NCBI GenBank assembly: GCA_018261755.1 | Contig: JAGTRJ010000017.1 | Coordinates: 34,764-98,763, forward strand | DNA from: Burkholderiaceae bacterium | GTDB taxonomy: Bacteria; Pseudomonadota; Gammaproteobacteria; Burkholderiales; Burkholderiaceae_D | Direction: 5' to 3' | Length of the DNA: 64,000 nucleotides | In this document: piece after piece, positions 19,817 to 29,839 of the stretch | How the letters are laid out: each line of letters begins with the position of its first letter | Numbering within the stretch: the first letter of the stretch is position 1 | The notes under the pieces: generated by a model | Seen by the model: only the letters and a program-made list of their open reading frames with translations | Told to the model about the DNA's origin: nothing | The model's database searches: none | Made by a program: the position numbers and the translations under genes

Positions 19817-20716
19817 ATGTTCAACCGGATAGCGATTTTCGGTGTCGGGCTGATCGGCGGTTCGTTTGCGCTTGCGCTGAAGAAGGCCGGAGCGGTCACC
19901 GAGGTGGTCGGCGTCGAGCGTTCGCCGGCTGCGCTGGCGCGCGCGCTGGAACTCGGTATCATCGACCGCATGGCTGATTCCGTAGCGGATGCCGTGCGCG
20001 CAGCCGATCTGGTGCTGATTGCCGCGCCAGTGGCACAAACTGGCGCGATTCTGGCGTCGATCAAGCCGTACTTGCCGCAGCATGCGATAGTTACCGATGC
20101 TGGCAGCACGAAATCCGATGTGGTTGCGGCGGCGGCCGCAGTGCTGGGCGAAAAAATCGCGCAATTCATTCCCGGGCACCCGATTGCGGGCCGCGAAACC
20201 AACGGACCGGATGCGGCGATCGATGATTTGTATGTCGGCAAAAAAACGGTGTTGACGCCGTTGCCGGAGAACGCCGAAAAGGATGTGGCGCGAGTGGCCC
20301 TGGCGTGGGAAGCGTGCGGCGCGATCATTCACCGCTTGACGCCGCAGGATCACGATTGCGTGTTTGCTGCGGTCAGCCATCTGCCGCATCTGCTGGCTTA
20401 TGCGTTGGTTGATAACATCGTCAAGAAACCCAAGGCCGAGTTGCTGTTCCAGTATGCGGCCAGTGGCTTTCGCGACTTTACCCGGATTGCCGGTTCGTCG
20501 CCCGAAATGTGGCGTGACATCACGCTGGCGAACCAGGCGATGTTGCTGGGGATGCTCGATTCGTATCTGGCGCAACTGCATCGGATGCGCGATTTGCTGG
20601 CGGCTGGCGACGGTGAGGCAATCCATGCGGTGTATGCCAATGCGCAGCGTGCGCGGCAGAGCTGGATCGAGGCGATCGAGGCAGCAGAAAAACAAAACAG
20701 GGAAGGTGGTGACTGA
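19817..20716 (+). CDS. tyrA: Prephenate dehydrogenase
   Basis: NAD(P)-dependent conversion of prephenate to 4-hydroxyphenylpyruvate for tyrosine. 299 residues from ATG 19817; a TTG at 19805 that overlaps the hisC stop is an alternative start. Rossmann motif [11 protein letters not shown] at the N-terminus, [18 protein letters not shown] and a later [11 protein letters not shown] segment. The stop shares one base with the aroA start. No ACT domain, so feedback control at this step is not evident. Confidence 0.94.
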   Translation: MFNRIAIFGVGLIGGSFALALKKAGAVTEVVGVERSPAALARALELGIIDRMADSVADAVRAADLVLIAAPVAQTGAILASIKPYLPQHAIVTDAGSTKSDVVAAAAAVLGEKIAQFIPGHPIAGRETNGPDAAIDDLYVGKKTVLTPLPENAEKDVARVALAWEACGAIIHRLTPQDHDCVFAAVSHLPHLLAYALVDNIVKKPKAELLFQYAASGFRDFTRIAGSSPEMWRDITLANQAMLLGMLDSYLAQLHRMRDLLAAGDGEAIHAVYANAQRARQSWIEAIEAAEKQNREGGD

Positions 20717-22041
20717 TGACGCAATATCCACATTTCATTGACCTGAAACCGGTAACCCACGTTGAAGGCAGGGTGCGTCTGCCGGGGTCGAAAAGCATTT
20801 CAAACCGCTCGTTATTGCTCGCTGCGCTGGCGAAAGGCACGACGCGCATCATGGATTTGCTCGCGTCTGATGATACGTTGGTAATGCTGGATGCGCTGAA
20901 AGTGCTGGGGGTGAAATGGACCCGGATCGAAGGTACGCAGAATTACGTGGTCGAAGGCGTGAACGGCCCGTTCCCGGTGAAACAGGCCGAGCTGTTCATG
21001 GGCAATGCCGGTACGGCGATTCGGCCGTTGACCGCCGCGTTGGCAGCGATGGATGGCGATTACATCTTGCGCGGCGTAGCCCGGATGCACGAGCGGCCGA
21101 TAGGTGATCTGGCCGATGCCTTGAATGCTGATGGTGCGAACATCGAATACCTGGGGGAAAAGGGTTATCCGCCGCTGCGCATTCGCGGCGGCAACATCCG
21201 CGCCGACCAGTTGAAGGTTCGAGGCAATGTTTCCAGCCAGTTCCTGACGGCGCTGCTGATGGCGTCGCCGCTGCTGGCCAGGAAGCAGGATGTGGTGATC
21301 GAGGTGATTGGCGAACTGATTTCGCGGCCTTACATCGAAATCACCTTGAACCTGATGGCGCGTTTTGGCGTCAAGGTGGAGCGTGATGGCTGGCAGAAAT
21401 TCACCATCCCGATGGGGCAGTTTTACGTTAGTCCGGATACGTTGCATGTCGAAGGCGATGCGTCATCAGCGTCGTATTTTCTGGCAGCGGGTGCGATTGC
21501 CGGCGGGCCGGTACGGGTCGAAGGCGTCAGCGCCGACAGCATTCAGGGCGACGTGCGCTTTGTTGATGCGCTGCGGCAGATGGGCGCGGTGATCACGTTC
21601 GGCGACAACTGGATCGAGGCGCGCTCCGATGGCGCACTGAAGGCGATAGACGCCGATTTTAACCATATTCCCGATGCGGCGATGACGATCGCGGTGGTCG
21701 CCTTGTTTGCTGACGGCACCAGCACGCTGCGCAACATCGGCAGTTGGCGCGTGAAGGAAACCGACCGCATCGCGGCGATGGCGACCGAACTGCGCAAGCT
21801 GGGCGCGACCGTGGACGAGGGCGAGGACTGGCTGCGCATCAAGCCGCCGGAAAAGATTCATGCGGCGGCAATCGATACCTATGACGATCACCGGATGGCG
21901 ATGTGTTTTTCTCTGGCATCGCTCGACGGTGCATTGCGCGGCGGTGGTGAAGTGCGCATCAACGACCCGCAATGCGTGGCGAAAACCTTCCCCGAATATT
22001 TCGATGAATTCAACAAGATCCTGCGCGCAGGGTTGCTGTAA
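20716..22041 (+). CDS. aroA: 5-enolpyruvylshikimate-3-phosphate synthase
   Basis: Sixth step of the shikimate pathway. 441 residues; [18 protein letters not shown] at the start (Lys for both substrates), [16 protein letters not shown] (the glycine of the class I enzyme present), [12 protein letters not shown] near the C-terminus. NAGTAIRPL differs from the common NAGTAMRPL by one residue. One-base overlap with tyrA. Confidence 0.97.
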   Translation: MTQYPHFIDLKPVTHVEGRVRLPGSKSISNRSLLLAALAKGTTRIMDLLASDDTLVMLDALKVLGVKWTRIEGTQNYVVEGVNGPFPVKQAELFMGNAGTAIRPLTAALAAMDGDYILRGVARMHERPIGDLADALNADGANIEYLGEKGYPPLRIRGGNIRADQLKVRGNVSSQFLTALLMASPLLARKQDVVIEVIGELISRPYIEITLNLMARFGVKVERDGWQKFTIPMGQFYVSPDTLHVEGDASSASYFLAAGAIAGGPVRVEGVSADSIQGDVRFVDALRQMGAVITFGDNWIEARSDGALKAIDADFNHIPDAAMTIAVVALFADGTSTLRNIGSWRVKETDRIAAMATELRKLGATVDEGEDWLRIKPPEKIHAAAIDTYDDHRMAMCFSLASLDGALRGGGEVRINDPQCVAKTFPEYFDEFNKILRAGLL

Positions 22042-22055
22042 TTGCCAGGAAAATC

Positions 22056-22757
22056 ATGGCTAACGTTTTTGAAAGCTGCCTGAATTATGGCGGCGCATTG
22101 CATGTGCCGGTGATCACGATCGATGGGCCGACTGCCTCCGGCAAGGGGACCGTGGCGCAGCGGGTGGCGCGTCACCTCGGTTTCCATTTGCTGGATTCCG
22201 GCGCGCTGTATCGGCTGGTTGCGCTGGCGGGCTTGCGTGGCGGCGTGACGCTGGATGATGAAGCGTCATTGGCGAAGTTGGCGGCTGCATTGCCGTGCCG
22301 TTTCAGCGGCACGATGGTCTTCTTGGGTGGCGAGGATGTCAGCGATGCGATTCGTACCGAGGAAGTCGGCAATGCTTCGTCGCGGGTGGCGGCGCTGCCG
22401 GCGGTGCGGCAGGCGCTGGTCGAGCGGCAATTGCGTTTTTGCCAGCAGCCGGGGCTGGTGGCAGACGGTCGCGATATGGGAACCGTGATTTTTCCGGATG
22501 CCGACTTGAAGGTGTTCCTGACCGCCAGTGTTGAGGCGCGCGCTGGACGGCGTTATAAGCAGTTGATTGACAAGGGATTTTCTGCTAACATTTTAGATCT
22601 GCGCAAGGATTTGGAAGAGCGCGATGCGCGCGATTCACAGCGCGCTGCGGCGCCGCTGAAGCCTGCGCCGGATGCGCATCTGCTGGATACCTCCGATCTC
22701 ACTGTAGAGGAAGGGGTGGCGCAGGTGCTGGAATGGTATCGCGCTGCCAAAGCGTAG
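22056..22757 (+). CDS. cmk: Cytidylate kinase
   Basis: Phosphorylates CMP/dCMP. 233 residues from ATG 22056, preceded by CCAGGAAAATC. The P-loop is at 24-32 (GPTASGKGT), followed by [17 protein letters not shown], and the basic [12 protein letters not shown]. The N-terminus is about 15 residues longer than usual, so a start closer to the P-loop is possible. Confidence 0.95.
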   Translation: MANVFESCLNYGGALHVPVITIDGPTASGKGTVAQRVARHLGFHLLDSGALYRLVALAGLRGGVTLDDEASLAKLAAALPCRFSGTMVFLGGEDVSDAIRTEEVGNASSRVAALPAVRQALVERQLRFCQQPGLVADGRDMGTVIFPDADLKVFLTASVEARAGRRYKQLIDKGFSANILDLRKDLEERDARDSQRAAAPLKPAPDAHLLDTSDLTVEEGVAQVLEWYRAAKA

Positions 22758-22781
22758 CTGTTGCCATTGCGTAGTATTGTT

Positions 22782-22814
22782 CCCGGATGGATGCAAGGTC
22801 TGTCCGGGTTTTTT
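22782..22814 (+). terminator. Terminator or attenuator between cmk and rpsA
   Basis: Stem CCCGGAT/GTCCGGG (one G-U pair) with a 13-nt loop and six T. It ends 58 nt before the rpsA ATG. The 3' arm CCGGGT (22804-22809) can also pair with ACCCGG (22821-22826), giving a competing hairpin. Confidence 0.65.
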
Positions 22815-22872
22815 AACCTGACCCGGTTCAAGTCGCATCCCGCGAGCCTGCCGGTTAACCTTTTGAACAAAT

Positions 22873-24591
22873 ATGTCTACTTCTGTTGCACCCACTGAAT
22901 CCGCTTCCGGTATGGAAAGCTTTGCCGCGCTGTTCGAGGAATCGCTGTCGCGTCAGGACATGCGCTCGGGCGAAGTTATTTCCGCCGAAGTCGTACGCTT
23001 CGACCACAATTTCGTGATCGTCAATGCCGGTCTGAAATCCGAATCGTTCATTCCAATCGAGGAATTCAAGAATGATGTCGGCGAGCTCGAAGTCAATGTT
23101 GGCGATTTCGTTTCGGTCGCGATTGAATCGCTCGAAAACGGCTATGGCGACACCATCCTGTCGCGCGACAAGGCCAAGCGCCTCGCGTCCTGGCTTGCGC
23201 TGGAAAAGGCGATGGAATCCGGCGAACTCGTCACCGGCACCGTGAACGGCAAGGTCAAGGGTGGACTGACTGTCCTGACGAACGGCATTCGCGCCTTCCT
23301 GCCGGGTTCGCTGGTCGATACCCGCCCGGTCAAGGACACCACGCCGTACGAAGGCAAGACCATGGAATTTAAGGTCATCAAGCTGGATCGCAAGCGCAAC
23401 AACGTTGTGCTGTCGCGCCGCGCGGTGGTCGAGGCTTCGATGGGCGAAGAGCGCGCCAAGCTGATGGAAACCCTGAAAGAGGGCACTATCGTCAACGGCG
23501 TGGTCAAGAACATCACCGATTACGGTGCATTTATCGATCTGGGTGGCATTGATGGTCTGCTGCACATCACCGACCTCGCATGGCGCCGTGTTCGCCATCC
23601 GTCGGAAGTGCTGACGGTCGGCCAGGAAATCACCGCCAAGGTTCTGAAATACGATCAAGAGAAGAACCGCGTGTCGCTGGGCGTCAAGCAGTTGGGCGAC
23701 GATCCGTGGACCGGTCTGTCCCGTCGTTATCCGCAAGGCACCCGTCTGTTCGGCAAGGTCACCAACCTGACCGACTACGGTGCGTTCGTTGAAGTCGAGC
23801 AGGGCATCGAAGGTCTGGTTCACGTTTCCGAAATGGACTGGACCAACAAGAACATCGCTCCGAACAAGGCTGTCAAGCTGGGCGAGGAAGTCGAAGTCAT
23901 GGTGCTGGAGATCGACGAAGAGCGTCGTCGCATCAGCCTCGGCATGAAGCAGTGCAAGCCGAATCCGTGGGAAGATTTCGCTCTGAGCCACAAGAAGGGT
24001 GACAAGGTTCACGGCGCGATCAAGTCGATCACCGACTTCGGCGTATTTATCGGCCTGCCGGGCAACATCGATGGCCTGGTTCACCTGTCCGATCTGTCCT
24101 GGACCGAAGCCGGCGAGGAAGCTGTGCGCCGCTTCAAGAAAGGCGACGAACTGGATGCAGTCGTGCTGGCGATCGACGTCGAGCGCGAGCGCGTTTCTCT
24201 GGGCGTCAAGCAGCTCGAAGGCGATCCGTTCAACAACTTCGTTGCACTGAACGACAAGGGCGCTGTGCTGTCTGGCACTGTTAAGTCGGTCGAGCCGAAG
24301 GGTGCGGTCATCCAACTGTCCGAAGAAGTCGAAGGCTACCTGCGTGCTTCGGAAATCTCGCGCGATCGCGTTGAAGATGCTGGCGCTCACCTGAAGGTTG
24401 GCGATACGGTCGAAGTGATGGTGATCAATATCGATCGTAAGTCGCGCGGTATCCAGCTGTCGATCAAGGCGAAGGATCAGGTAGAAACCCAGGAAGCAAT
24501 GCAGAAGATGTCGGCGGAAGCTGGCGCAGCTGCATCGGGCATGACCAGCCTGGGCGCACTGCTGAAGGCCAAGTTCGATAACAAGAACTAA
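22873..24591 (+). CDS. rpsA: 30S ribosomal protein S1
   Basis: 572-residue mRNA-binding protein of the small ribosomal subunit, made of six S1 repeats. Repeats 3-6 are clear from the recurring [42 protein letters not shown] and [23 protein letters not shown] patterns. The first two are the divergent ribosome-binding pair. The start has no good Shine-Dalgarno (GAACAAAT before ATG), as is usual for self-regulated rpsA. The long minus-strand open frame across it is a shadow. Confidence 0.98.
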   Translation: MSTSVAPTESASGMESFAALFEESLSRQDMRSGEVISAEVVRFDHNFVIVNAGLKSESFIPIEEFKNDVGELEVNVGDFVSVAIESLENGYGDTILSRDKAKRLASWLALEKAMESGELVTGTVNGKVKGGLTVLTNGIRAFLPGSLVDTRPVKDTTPYEGKTMEFKVIKLDRKRNNVVLSRRAVVEASMGEERAKLMETLKEGTIVNGVVKNITDYGAFIDLGGIDGLLHITDLAWRRVRHPSEVLTVGQEITAKVLKYDQEKNRVSLGVKQLGDDPWTGLSRRYPQGTRLFGKVTNLTDYGAFVEVEQGIEGLVHVSEMDWTNKNIAPNKAVKLGEEVEVMVLEIDEERRRISLGMKQCKPNPWEDFALSHKKGDKVHGAIKSITDFGVFIGLPGNIDGLVHLSDLSWTEAGEEAVRRFKKGDELDAVVLAIDVERERVSLGVKQLEGDPFNNFVALNDKGAVLSGTVKSVEPKGAVIQLSEEVEGYLRASEISRDRVEDAGAHLKVGDTVEVMVINIDRKSRGIQLSIKAKDQVETQEAMQKMSAEAGAAASGMTSLGALLKAKFDNKN

Positions 24592-24604
24592 TCCGGACGG
24601 ACAC

Positions 24605-24910
24605 ATGACCAAGTCGGAGTTGATCGCCCGCCTGGCCGAACGCTATTCGCAGTTGCTGGCGAAGGATGCCGAACTGGCGGTCAAGACGATACTCGATGCA
24701 ATGGCCGGGGCGCTGTCCGACGGCCAGCGCATCGAGATTCGCGGTTTTGGCAGCTTTTCGCTGAATGTCCGTCCGCCGCGCATAGGGCGCAATCCGAAAT
24801 CCGGCGAGAAAGTGATGGTGCTCGAAAAACGGGTGCCGCATTTCAAGCCGGGCAAGGAATTGCGTGAAAGTGTGGACGCGATGGCTGGGCAGCCGCTGAT
24901 CGGCGAATGA
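24605..24910 (+). CDS. ihfB: Integration host factor subunit beta
   Basis: 101-residue DNA-bending protein that pairs with IHF-alpha. [17 protein letters not shown] start, [21 protein letters not shown] arm with the intercalating proline (P64), and [14 protein letters not shown]. It sits 13 nt after rpsA, the standard arrangement, and ends at a strong terminator. Confidence 0.97.
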   Translation: MTKSELIARLAERYSQLLAKDAELAVKTILDAMAGALSDGQRIEIRGFGSFSLNVRPPRIGRNPKSGEKVMVLEKRVPHFKPGKELRESVDAMAGQPLIGE

Positions 24911-24930
24911 GTCCGTAGCAAGAATGAAAA

Positions 24931-24956
24931 AAGGCATCTTCGGATGCCTTTTTTTT
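24931..24956 (+). terminator. ihfB terminator
   Basis: Stem GGCATC/GATGCC with a TTCG tetraloop, preceded by A and followed by eight T. It closes the gyrA-to-ihfB block; a TACAAT at 24961 just after it could be the -10 of the lapA promoter. Confidence 0.92.
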
Positions 24957-25015
24957 CGCGTACAATAATCCCGTTCCCATCCTGCAGCAACCCACAACCG
25001 GAATGGAAATTTTTC

Positions 25016-25231
25016 ATGGACTACGAATGGCATGGCCCGCTGGTGCTGCTGCTGCTGGCTTTCTTCGTGGCTGGCGCGGCTTTTGGTGTACTGGCGATGA
25101 CGCCGACCGTGTTCCGGCATCGGCGCGAAATATCTCGTCAAAAAATTGCCATTGGCGCGATGCAGAAGGAAGGTGAGGCGCAGCAGACTGCGCGTTCGCA
25201 CACACCTCGCGCCGATGGCGTGACCAATTAA
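25016..25231 (+). CDS. lapA: LapA-like (DUF1049) membrane protein, lacking the first helix
   Basis: 71 residues from ATG 25016, with GGAA about 8 nt upstream. One membrane helix (HGPLVLLLLAFFVAGAAFGVLAM) followed by the conserved TPTVFRHRREISRQK. LapA partners LapB in LPS assembly control at the inner membrane and is normally about 100 residues with two helices. Here the first helix is missing. The codons just before the ATG read WKFF, similar to the usual MKF(F/L) start, which suggests an internal deletion. Whether the short form works is unknown. Confidence 0.75.
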   Translation: MDYEWHGPLVLLLLAFFVAGAAFGVLAMTPTVFRHRREISRQKIAIGAMQKEGEAQQTARSHTPRADGVTN

Positions 25232-25249
25232 CTTGATTGTCCGGTCGGC

Positions 25250-26425
25250 ATGGAATTCGAAACCTGGTGGTTGCTGAGCATCCCTGTCTTTTTCGGCCTG
25301 GGCTGGATGGCTGCGCGCATCGACATCAAGCAGTTGCTGTCGGAGTCGCGCAGCTTGCCGGAAGGCTATTTCAAGGGCCTGAATTTCCTGTTGAACGAGC
25401 AGCCGGACAAGGCGATCGATACCTTCATCGAAATCGTCAAACTTGATCCGGAAACGGCAGAACTGCATTTTGCGCTGGGCAGCCTGTTTTGCCGTCGCGG
25501 TGAAATCGAACGCGCGATTCGCGTGCACCAGAATCTGCTGTCGCGTCCGGATTTGCCGCAAGAGCAGAAAGAACATGCGCTGTATGAATTGGGGCAGGAT
25601 TACTTGCGGGCCGGTTTGCTGGATCGAGCCGAGGAAACCTTCAACTTGCTGAACGAAACCAATTATGGTGTTCGTGCACGTCGTGCGCTGCTGGAAATTT
25701 ACCAGCGCGTCAAGGAGTGGCAGCGCGCGATTGATGCCGCAAATGCGTTGCAGGAATCGGGTGCCGGTGGTCGTCAGCGGGAAGTGGCGCAATTCTATTG
25801 CGAACTGGCTCAAGCCGAGCTGGTCAGGACGCAGCCGGATGCCGCGCGACATCTGCTCAACAAGGCACTGTCGGTGAACCGGATGAATGTGCGGGCGAAC
25901 ATCCTGATGGGCGATGCATTGCAGGCCAATGGCGATACCGAGGGTGCGCTGCATGCGTGGAAGCAGGTCGAGCGGCAAAGCCTGCCGCATGTGGTGCTGG
26001 TCGCGCAACGCCTGATGGATGGCTATCATGCCGTTGGGCGTCCGCAGGAGGGGTTTAACCTGCTCAAGTCTTGGCTGTCCGAGGCGCCATCAATCGATTT
26101 GCTGGAAGTGATGTTCAAAAATCTGGTCGAGCTTGAAGGTGGCGAGGCGGCATACAACCTGGTGCGCGATGAACTGTGGCGCACGCCGACACTGCTCGGG
26201 CTGGACAAATTGCTGGAGGCGAGATTGTTGATTGCTCGTCCAGATTCGTTACCGGAGCTGACGATGGTCAAGGATCTGGTGCATGGTTACGCGCTGAAAC
26301 TGGCGCGCTACCAGTGCAGCCAGTGCGGTTTCAAGGCGCGCCAGTTTTACTGGCAGTGTCCGGCGTGCAGCCGCTGGGAGACCTATTCGCCGCGCCGCAC
26401 GGAAGAATTGAGTGTGATGAACTGA
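25250..26425 (+). CDS. lapB: Lipopolysaccharide assembly protein LapB
   Basis: 391-residue inner-membrane TPR protein that helps FtsH-dependent control of LpxC. N-terminal anchor WWLLSIPVFFGLGWMAARID, then about nine TPR units (YFKGLNFLLNEQPDKAIDTF onward), and a C-terminal rubredoxin-like metal site with two CxxC pairs (YQCSQCGF and WQCPACSRW). All parts are intact. 18 nt after lapA. Confidence 0.96.
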   Translation: MEFETWWLLSIPVFFGLGWMAARIDIKQLLSESRSLPEGYFKGLNFLLNEQPDKAIDTFIEIVKLDPETAELHFALGSLFCRRGEIERAIRVHQNLLSRPDLPQEQKEHALYELGQDYLRAGLLDRAEETFNLLNETNYGVRARRALLEIYQRVKEWQRAIDAANALQESGAGGRQREVAQFYCELAQAELVRTQPDAARHLLNKALSVNRMNVRANILMGDALQANGDTEGALHAWKQVERQSLPHVVLVAQRLMDGYHAVGRPQEGFNLLKSWLSEAPSIDLLEVMFKNLVELEGGEAAYNLVRDELWRTPTLLGLDKLLEARLLIARPDSLPELTMVKDLVHGYALKLARYQCSQCGFKARQFYWQCPACSRWETYSPRRTEELSVMN

Positions 26426-26441
26426 ATTTTGCGGGATAGCC

Positions 26442-27356
26442 ATGTTTGAAAATGTACGCATATTAGTGGTTGGCGATGTGATGCTTGATCGCTATTGGTT
26501 TGGTGATGTAAATCGCATCTCGCCGGAGGCGCCGGTGCCGGTGGTTCATGTTGGGCGGCGCGAAGATCGGCTGGGCGGTGCGGCGAATGTTGCGCGCAAC
26601 GTGGCCGCGCTGGGGGCGATGGTTGGTTTGCTGGGCGTGGTCGGGCAGGATGAGGCTGGTGATGCGGTGGTGCGTCTGCTGGGCGAATCGGCCATCGCCA
26701 GCCATTTGCAGCGCGATGTGACTGGTTCGACCATCATCAAGTTGCGCGTGCTTGGTCGTCAGCAGCAGTTGCTGCGTATCGATTTCGAACAGCCGCCAAC
26801 CGAAGCTGTGCTGCGCGACAAACTGACGCAGTTTGTCGATTTGCTGCCGCAGTACGATTTGATCGTGCTGTCGGATTACGATAAGGGCAGCATGGTTAAT
26901 GTCGCGGCGATGATTGCTGCCGCACGGCAGGTGGGTAAACCGGTGCTGGTTGATCCGAAAGGCGACGATTTCACGCGCTACGCGTGCGCGACCGCGCTGA
27001 CGCCGAACAAGGCGGAGTTGCGGCGCATCGTCGGTGACTGGCGCAATGAAGACGATTTGACTGCCAGGGCGCAGCGCCTGCGGACCGAGCTCAGGCTCGA
27101 CGCGTTGCTGCTGACCCGTTCCGAGGAAGGCATGACGCTGTATACCGACGATGGCGTTGCGCATACGCCGACGGTGGCGCGCGAGGTGTTCGATGTTTCC
27201 GGCGCGGGCGACACCGTGATCGCCACGCTGGCGGCGATGCTGGGTGCTGGCAAACCGATGGCGGAAGCAGTCGCGGCCGCCAATCGCGCCGGCGGCATCG
27301 TGGTCGGTAAGCTGGGAACCGCGACGGTCACGTTTGACGAATTGTTCGGCAGTTGA
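26442..27356 (+). CDS. hldA: D-glycero-beta-D-manno-heptose-7-phosphate kinase
   Basis: PfkB-family sugar kinase that makes heptose 1,7-bisphosphate for LPS core. 304 residues; VVGDVMLDRYWFG, GGAANVARNVAALGA (PfkB signature 1) and DVSGAGDTVIATLAAML (signature 2, catalytic Asp). It lacks the adenylyltransferase half found in E. coli HldE, which is a separate gene at the left edge. Lies directly after lapB, linking it to LPS biogenesis. The hldD epimerase often found next in related genomes is absent here. Confidence 0.93.
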   Translation: MFENVRILVVGDVMLDRYWFGDVNRISPEAPVPVVHVGRREDRLGGAANVARNVAALGAMVGLLGVVGQDEAGDAVVRLLGESAIASHLQRDVTGSTIIKLRVLGRQQQLLRIDFEQPPTEAVLRDKLTQFVDLLPQYDLIVLSDYDKGSMVNVAAMIAAARQVGKPVLVDPKGDDFTRYACATALTPNKAELRRIVGDWRNEDDLTARAQRLRTELRLDALLLTRSEEGMTLYTDDGVAHTPTVAREVFDVSGAGDTVIATLAAMLGAGKPMAEAVAAANRAGGIVVGKLGTATVTFDELFGS

Positions 27357-27413
27357 AACAGTTTTACGGGTGGTTTTTTTTATTTCCAACAAGAGTTTTT
27401 ACGGGGCGCCACG

Positions 27414-29069
27414 ATGCCAACCGGGTCTTTTCAATCCGCTTCCCAGGCTTATGCCTATCCGCTGCTGCTCAAGCAGCTTCTGCTGACGCCGCTGGCGCAT
27501 TCGCCAGATCAGCAAATTGTCTACGCCGACATTTCGCGCTACGACTACCGCACGCTGGATAGGCGGATCAGGCAATTGGCTCGCGGCTTGCTGCGCATCG
27601 GTGTGACCGCGGGCAAGACGGTGGCGGTGATGGACTGGGACAGTTCGCGCTATCTCGAATGCTATTTTGCGATTCCGATGATGGGCGCGGTTATCCAGAC
27701 GGTTAACGTCAAGCTCACGCCGGAACAGATTCTTTATACGCTAAACCATGCGCAGGCCGACGTGCTGCTGGTCAACGCCGAATTCCTGCCGATCGTCGAG
27801 GAAATCGCGGCGCGGCTGGAGACGGTAAAAACTTTCGTGCTGCTGACCGATACCCCGGCGTTGCCGGCATCGAAGATAGCCTTCGCCACCGAATACGAAA
27901 ACATGCTGGCATCGTCGCCGGCGGAATTCGTTTTCCCGGATTTCGACGAAAATACCCGCGCGACCACTTTTTACACCACCGGCACGACCGGTTTGCCGAA
28001 GGGCGTGCATTTCACCCATCGTCAACTGGTGCTGCATACGCTGGCGGTCGCGGCGGCGCTGGGCACCACGCCTGGCCAGCAGCAATTGCGCCGCGATGAT
28101 GTCTACATGCCGCTGACGCCGATGTTCCATGTGCATGCTTGGGGGCTGCCGTATGTCGCCACCATGCTTGGCATCAAGCAGGTCTATCCTGGCATGTACC
28201 AGCCGGAGCGGCTGTGCCGGTTGATTCGCACCGAACAGGTCACGTTCTCGCACTGCGTGCCAACGGTGCTGCACATGATCCTGAACCATCCGCATAGCGA
28301 TGAAACCGATCTGAGCCGTCTGAAACTCATCATCGGTGGTTCCGCCATGCCGCAGTCGCTGGCGGTTGCCGCGCGGCAGCGTGGCATCGATATTTTTGGC
28401 GGTTACGGCTTGTCGGAAACCTGCCCGATTCTGTCGATCGTGCAGTTGCCGCTGTCGCTGTACGATGCGACGCCGGAAGAGCAGGCGCCATTGCGCATCA
28501 AGGCCGGTTTGCCGATTCCGCTGGTGGACATGCGAACGGTGGACGACGACATGAAACCGCTGCCGCATGACGGCCAGAGCACAGGCGAAGTGGTCGTGCG
28601 CGCGCCGTGGCTGACGCAGAGCTACCTGCATGATGCGGATGCATCCGAGCAGCTGTGGAGCGGCGGCTACCTGCATACCGGCGACATCGGCCATATCGAT
28701 GCCGGCGGCTACCTGCAGATTACCGACCGCGAAAAGGACGTCATCAAGACCGGCGGCGAGTGGCTGTCGTCACTGCAGATGGAGAGCATGCTGTCACAGC
28801 ATCCGGCGGTGCAGGAAGTGGCGGTGATCGCGCAGCGTGACGAAAAATGGGGCGAGCGCCCGCTGGCGCTGGTGCAGTTGCGGCCAGAATACCAGGGCAA
28901 GGTCAACGAAGCGGCGCTGCGCAAGCATGTGGCGCAAAATGCCGAGGTCGGCGGGCTGGGACGGTTTGCGATTCTGGTGCATATCCTGTTCGTCGATGGC
29001 TTGCTCAAAACCAGTGTCGGCAAGACCAACAAGCGCGAATTGCGCCGGATTCATGGCGGAGATGCCTGA
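27414..29069 (+). CDS. Fatty-acyl-CoA synthetase (AMP-binding, medium/long chain)
   Basis: 551-residue ANL-superfamily ligase activating a fatty acid through an acyl-adenylate. Core motif TFYTTGTTGLPKGV (about 184-197), GGSAMPQSL, GGYGLSETCPI (A5), HTGDIGHID (A7), TDREKDVIKTGGEW with the A10 lysine region near VGKTNKRELR. No signal peptide. Closest in pattern to AlkK/medium-chain acyl-CoA ligases; substrate cannot be assigned. Upstream spacing of 57 nt from hldA allows cotranscription. Confidence 0.87.
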   Translation: MPTGSFQSASQAYAYPLLLKQLLLTPLAHSPDQQIVYADISRYDYRTLDRRIRQLARGLLRIGVTAGKTVAVMDWDSSRYLECYFAIPMMGAVIQTVNVKLTPEQILYTLNHAQADVLLVNAEFLPIVEEIAARLETVKTFVLLTDTPALPASKIAFATEYENMLASSPAEFVFPDFDENTRATTFYTTGTTGLPKGVHFTHRQLVLHTLAVAAALGTTPGQQQLRRDDVYMPLTPMFHVHAWGLPYVATMLGIKQVYPGMYQPERLCRLIRTEQVTFSHCVPTVLHMILNHPHSDETDLSRLKLIIGGSAMPQSLAVAARQRGIDIFGGYGLSETCPILSIVQLPLSLYDATPEEQAPLRIKAGLPIPLVDMRTVDDDMKPLPHDGQSTGEVVVRAPWLTQSYLHDADASEQLWSGGYLHTGDIGHIDAGGYLQITDREKDVIKTGGEWLSSLQMESMLSQHPAVQEVAVIAQRDEKWGERPLALVQLRPEYQGKVNEAALRKHVAQNAEVGGLGRFAILVHILFVDGLLKTSVGKTNKRELRRIHGGDA

Positions 29070-29083
29070 TTTTTTGCAAAATA

Positions 29084-29160
29084 TGGGGGGTATGATGGTG
29101 AATCCACTATCCGGGCCACATATTTGCTGGTGATTGAAAAATACTGGTGGGAGTATTTTT
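29084..29160 (+). repeat. Intergenic repeat family, copy 3
   Basis: GGGGGGTATG box (29085-29094), GGGCCACATATTTGCTGG (29113-29130), TGATTGAAAAATACT-GGTGGG-AGTATTTTT (to 29160). Lies between the acyl-CoA ligase stop and the comEA-like gene. Confidence 0.82.
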
Positions 29161-29296
29161 CTGCATGCAAAATCACTTCCAGCGATGTCGGAAATGCCAT
29201 ATGATGCCCGACGGCGGTCGGACTCGCTGCCAAGCCGAGTTGTCTGGCCGATGTTGTTGCATTGATTCACGAAAAACCCCTTCAAGGAGAAGCGAT

Positions 29297-29725
29297 ATGT
29301 TCAAAAAACTGTTGATGGTTCTGGCGGCGTTGATCGCAACCATGGGCCTTGCATTTGCGCAGGTGGACGTCAATAAGGCAACACAGGCCGAACTTGACGG
29401 CGTCAAGGGCATCGGGCCGAAAATTTCCAAAACTATCATCGACGAGCGCGCCAAGGGCGGCAATTTCAAGGACTGGGCTGACCTGGAAAAGCGCGTCAAG
29501 GGCATCGGTGAAAAAAATTCGGTCAAGCTGTCGCAGGCGGGTCTGACGGTTGGCGGCCAGAGCAAAACTGGTGCGCCGGCCAAAGCCGACAAGAAAGCCG
29601 ACAAGAAGGCTGAGAAAAAAGCCGACAAGAAATCTGACAAGAAGGCCGACAAGAAAAAGGACAAGAAGGATGCAGCAGCTTCCGCCAGCGAGCCTGCTCC
29701 TGCCGCCAAGGATGCGAAGAAGTAA
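29297..29725 (+). CDS. comEA: Exported helix-hairpin-helix (ComEA-like) DNA-binding protein
   Basis: 142 residues from ATG 29297 (AAGGAGAAGCGAT upstream). Signal peptide MFKKLLMVLAALIATMGLAFA, then a tandem HhH domain (about 23-80) VDVNKATQAELDGVKGIG and LEKRVKGIGEKNSVKLSQAG. The tail (about 90-130) is built of repeated Lys-Lys-Ala/Ser-Asp units. ComEA binds incoming DNA in the periplasm during natural transformation. The lysine-rich tail is an addition to the minimal small ComEA and would increase nonspecific DNA binding; function in uptake is inference. Confidence 0.82.
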   Translation: MFKKLLMVLAALIATMGLAFAQVDVNKATQAELDGVKGIGPKISKTIIDERAKGGNFKDWADLEKRVKGIGEKNSVKLSQAGLTVGGQSKTGAPAKADKKADKKAEKKADKKSDKKADKKKDKKDAAASASEPAPAAKDAKK

Positions 29726-29746
29726 GTCGCGCCTTTGCCCGAAAAA

Positions 29747-29768
29747 CCCCGCTGCGGCGGGGTTTTTT
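29747..29768 (+). terminator. Terminator after comEA-like gene
   Basis: Stem CCCCGC/GCGGGG with loop TGCG, A-run before and six T after. Confidence 0.9.
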
Positions 29769-29839
29769 GCTGTCTGGATGCCGACAGCGCCGGATAACGA
29801 GATTACAATGGCGTTTTGCTGAATCGAACCGATATCGCC

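Noticed and set aside
22855..24612. Long minus-strand open frame (585 codons) over rpsA
   Set aside because: Antisense shadow of a strongly conserved gene, caused by GC-rich codon bias; no recognisable protein and no own ribosome-binding site. The same holds for the minus-strand frame 24464-26029 over ihfB/lapA/lapB.
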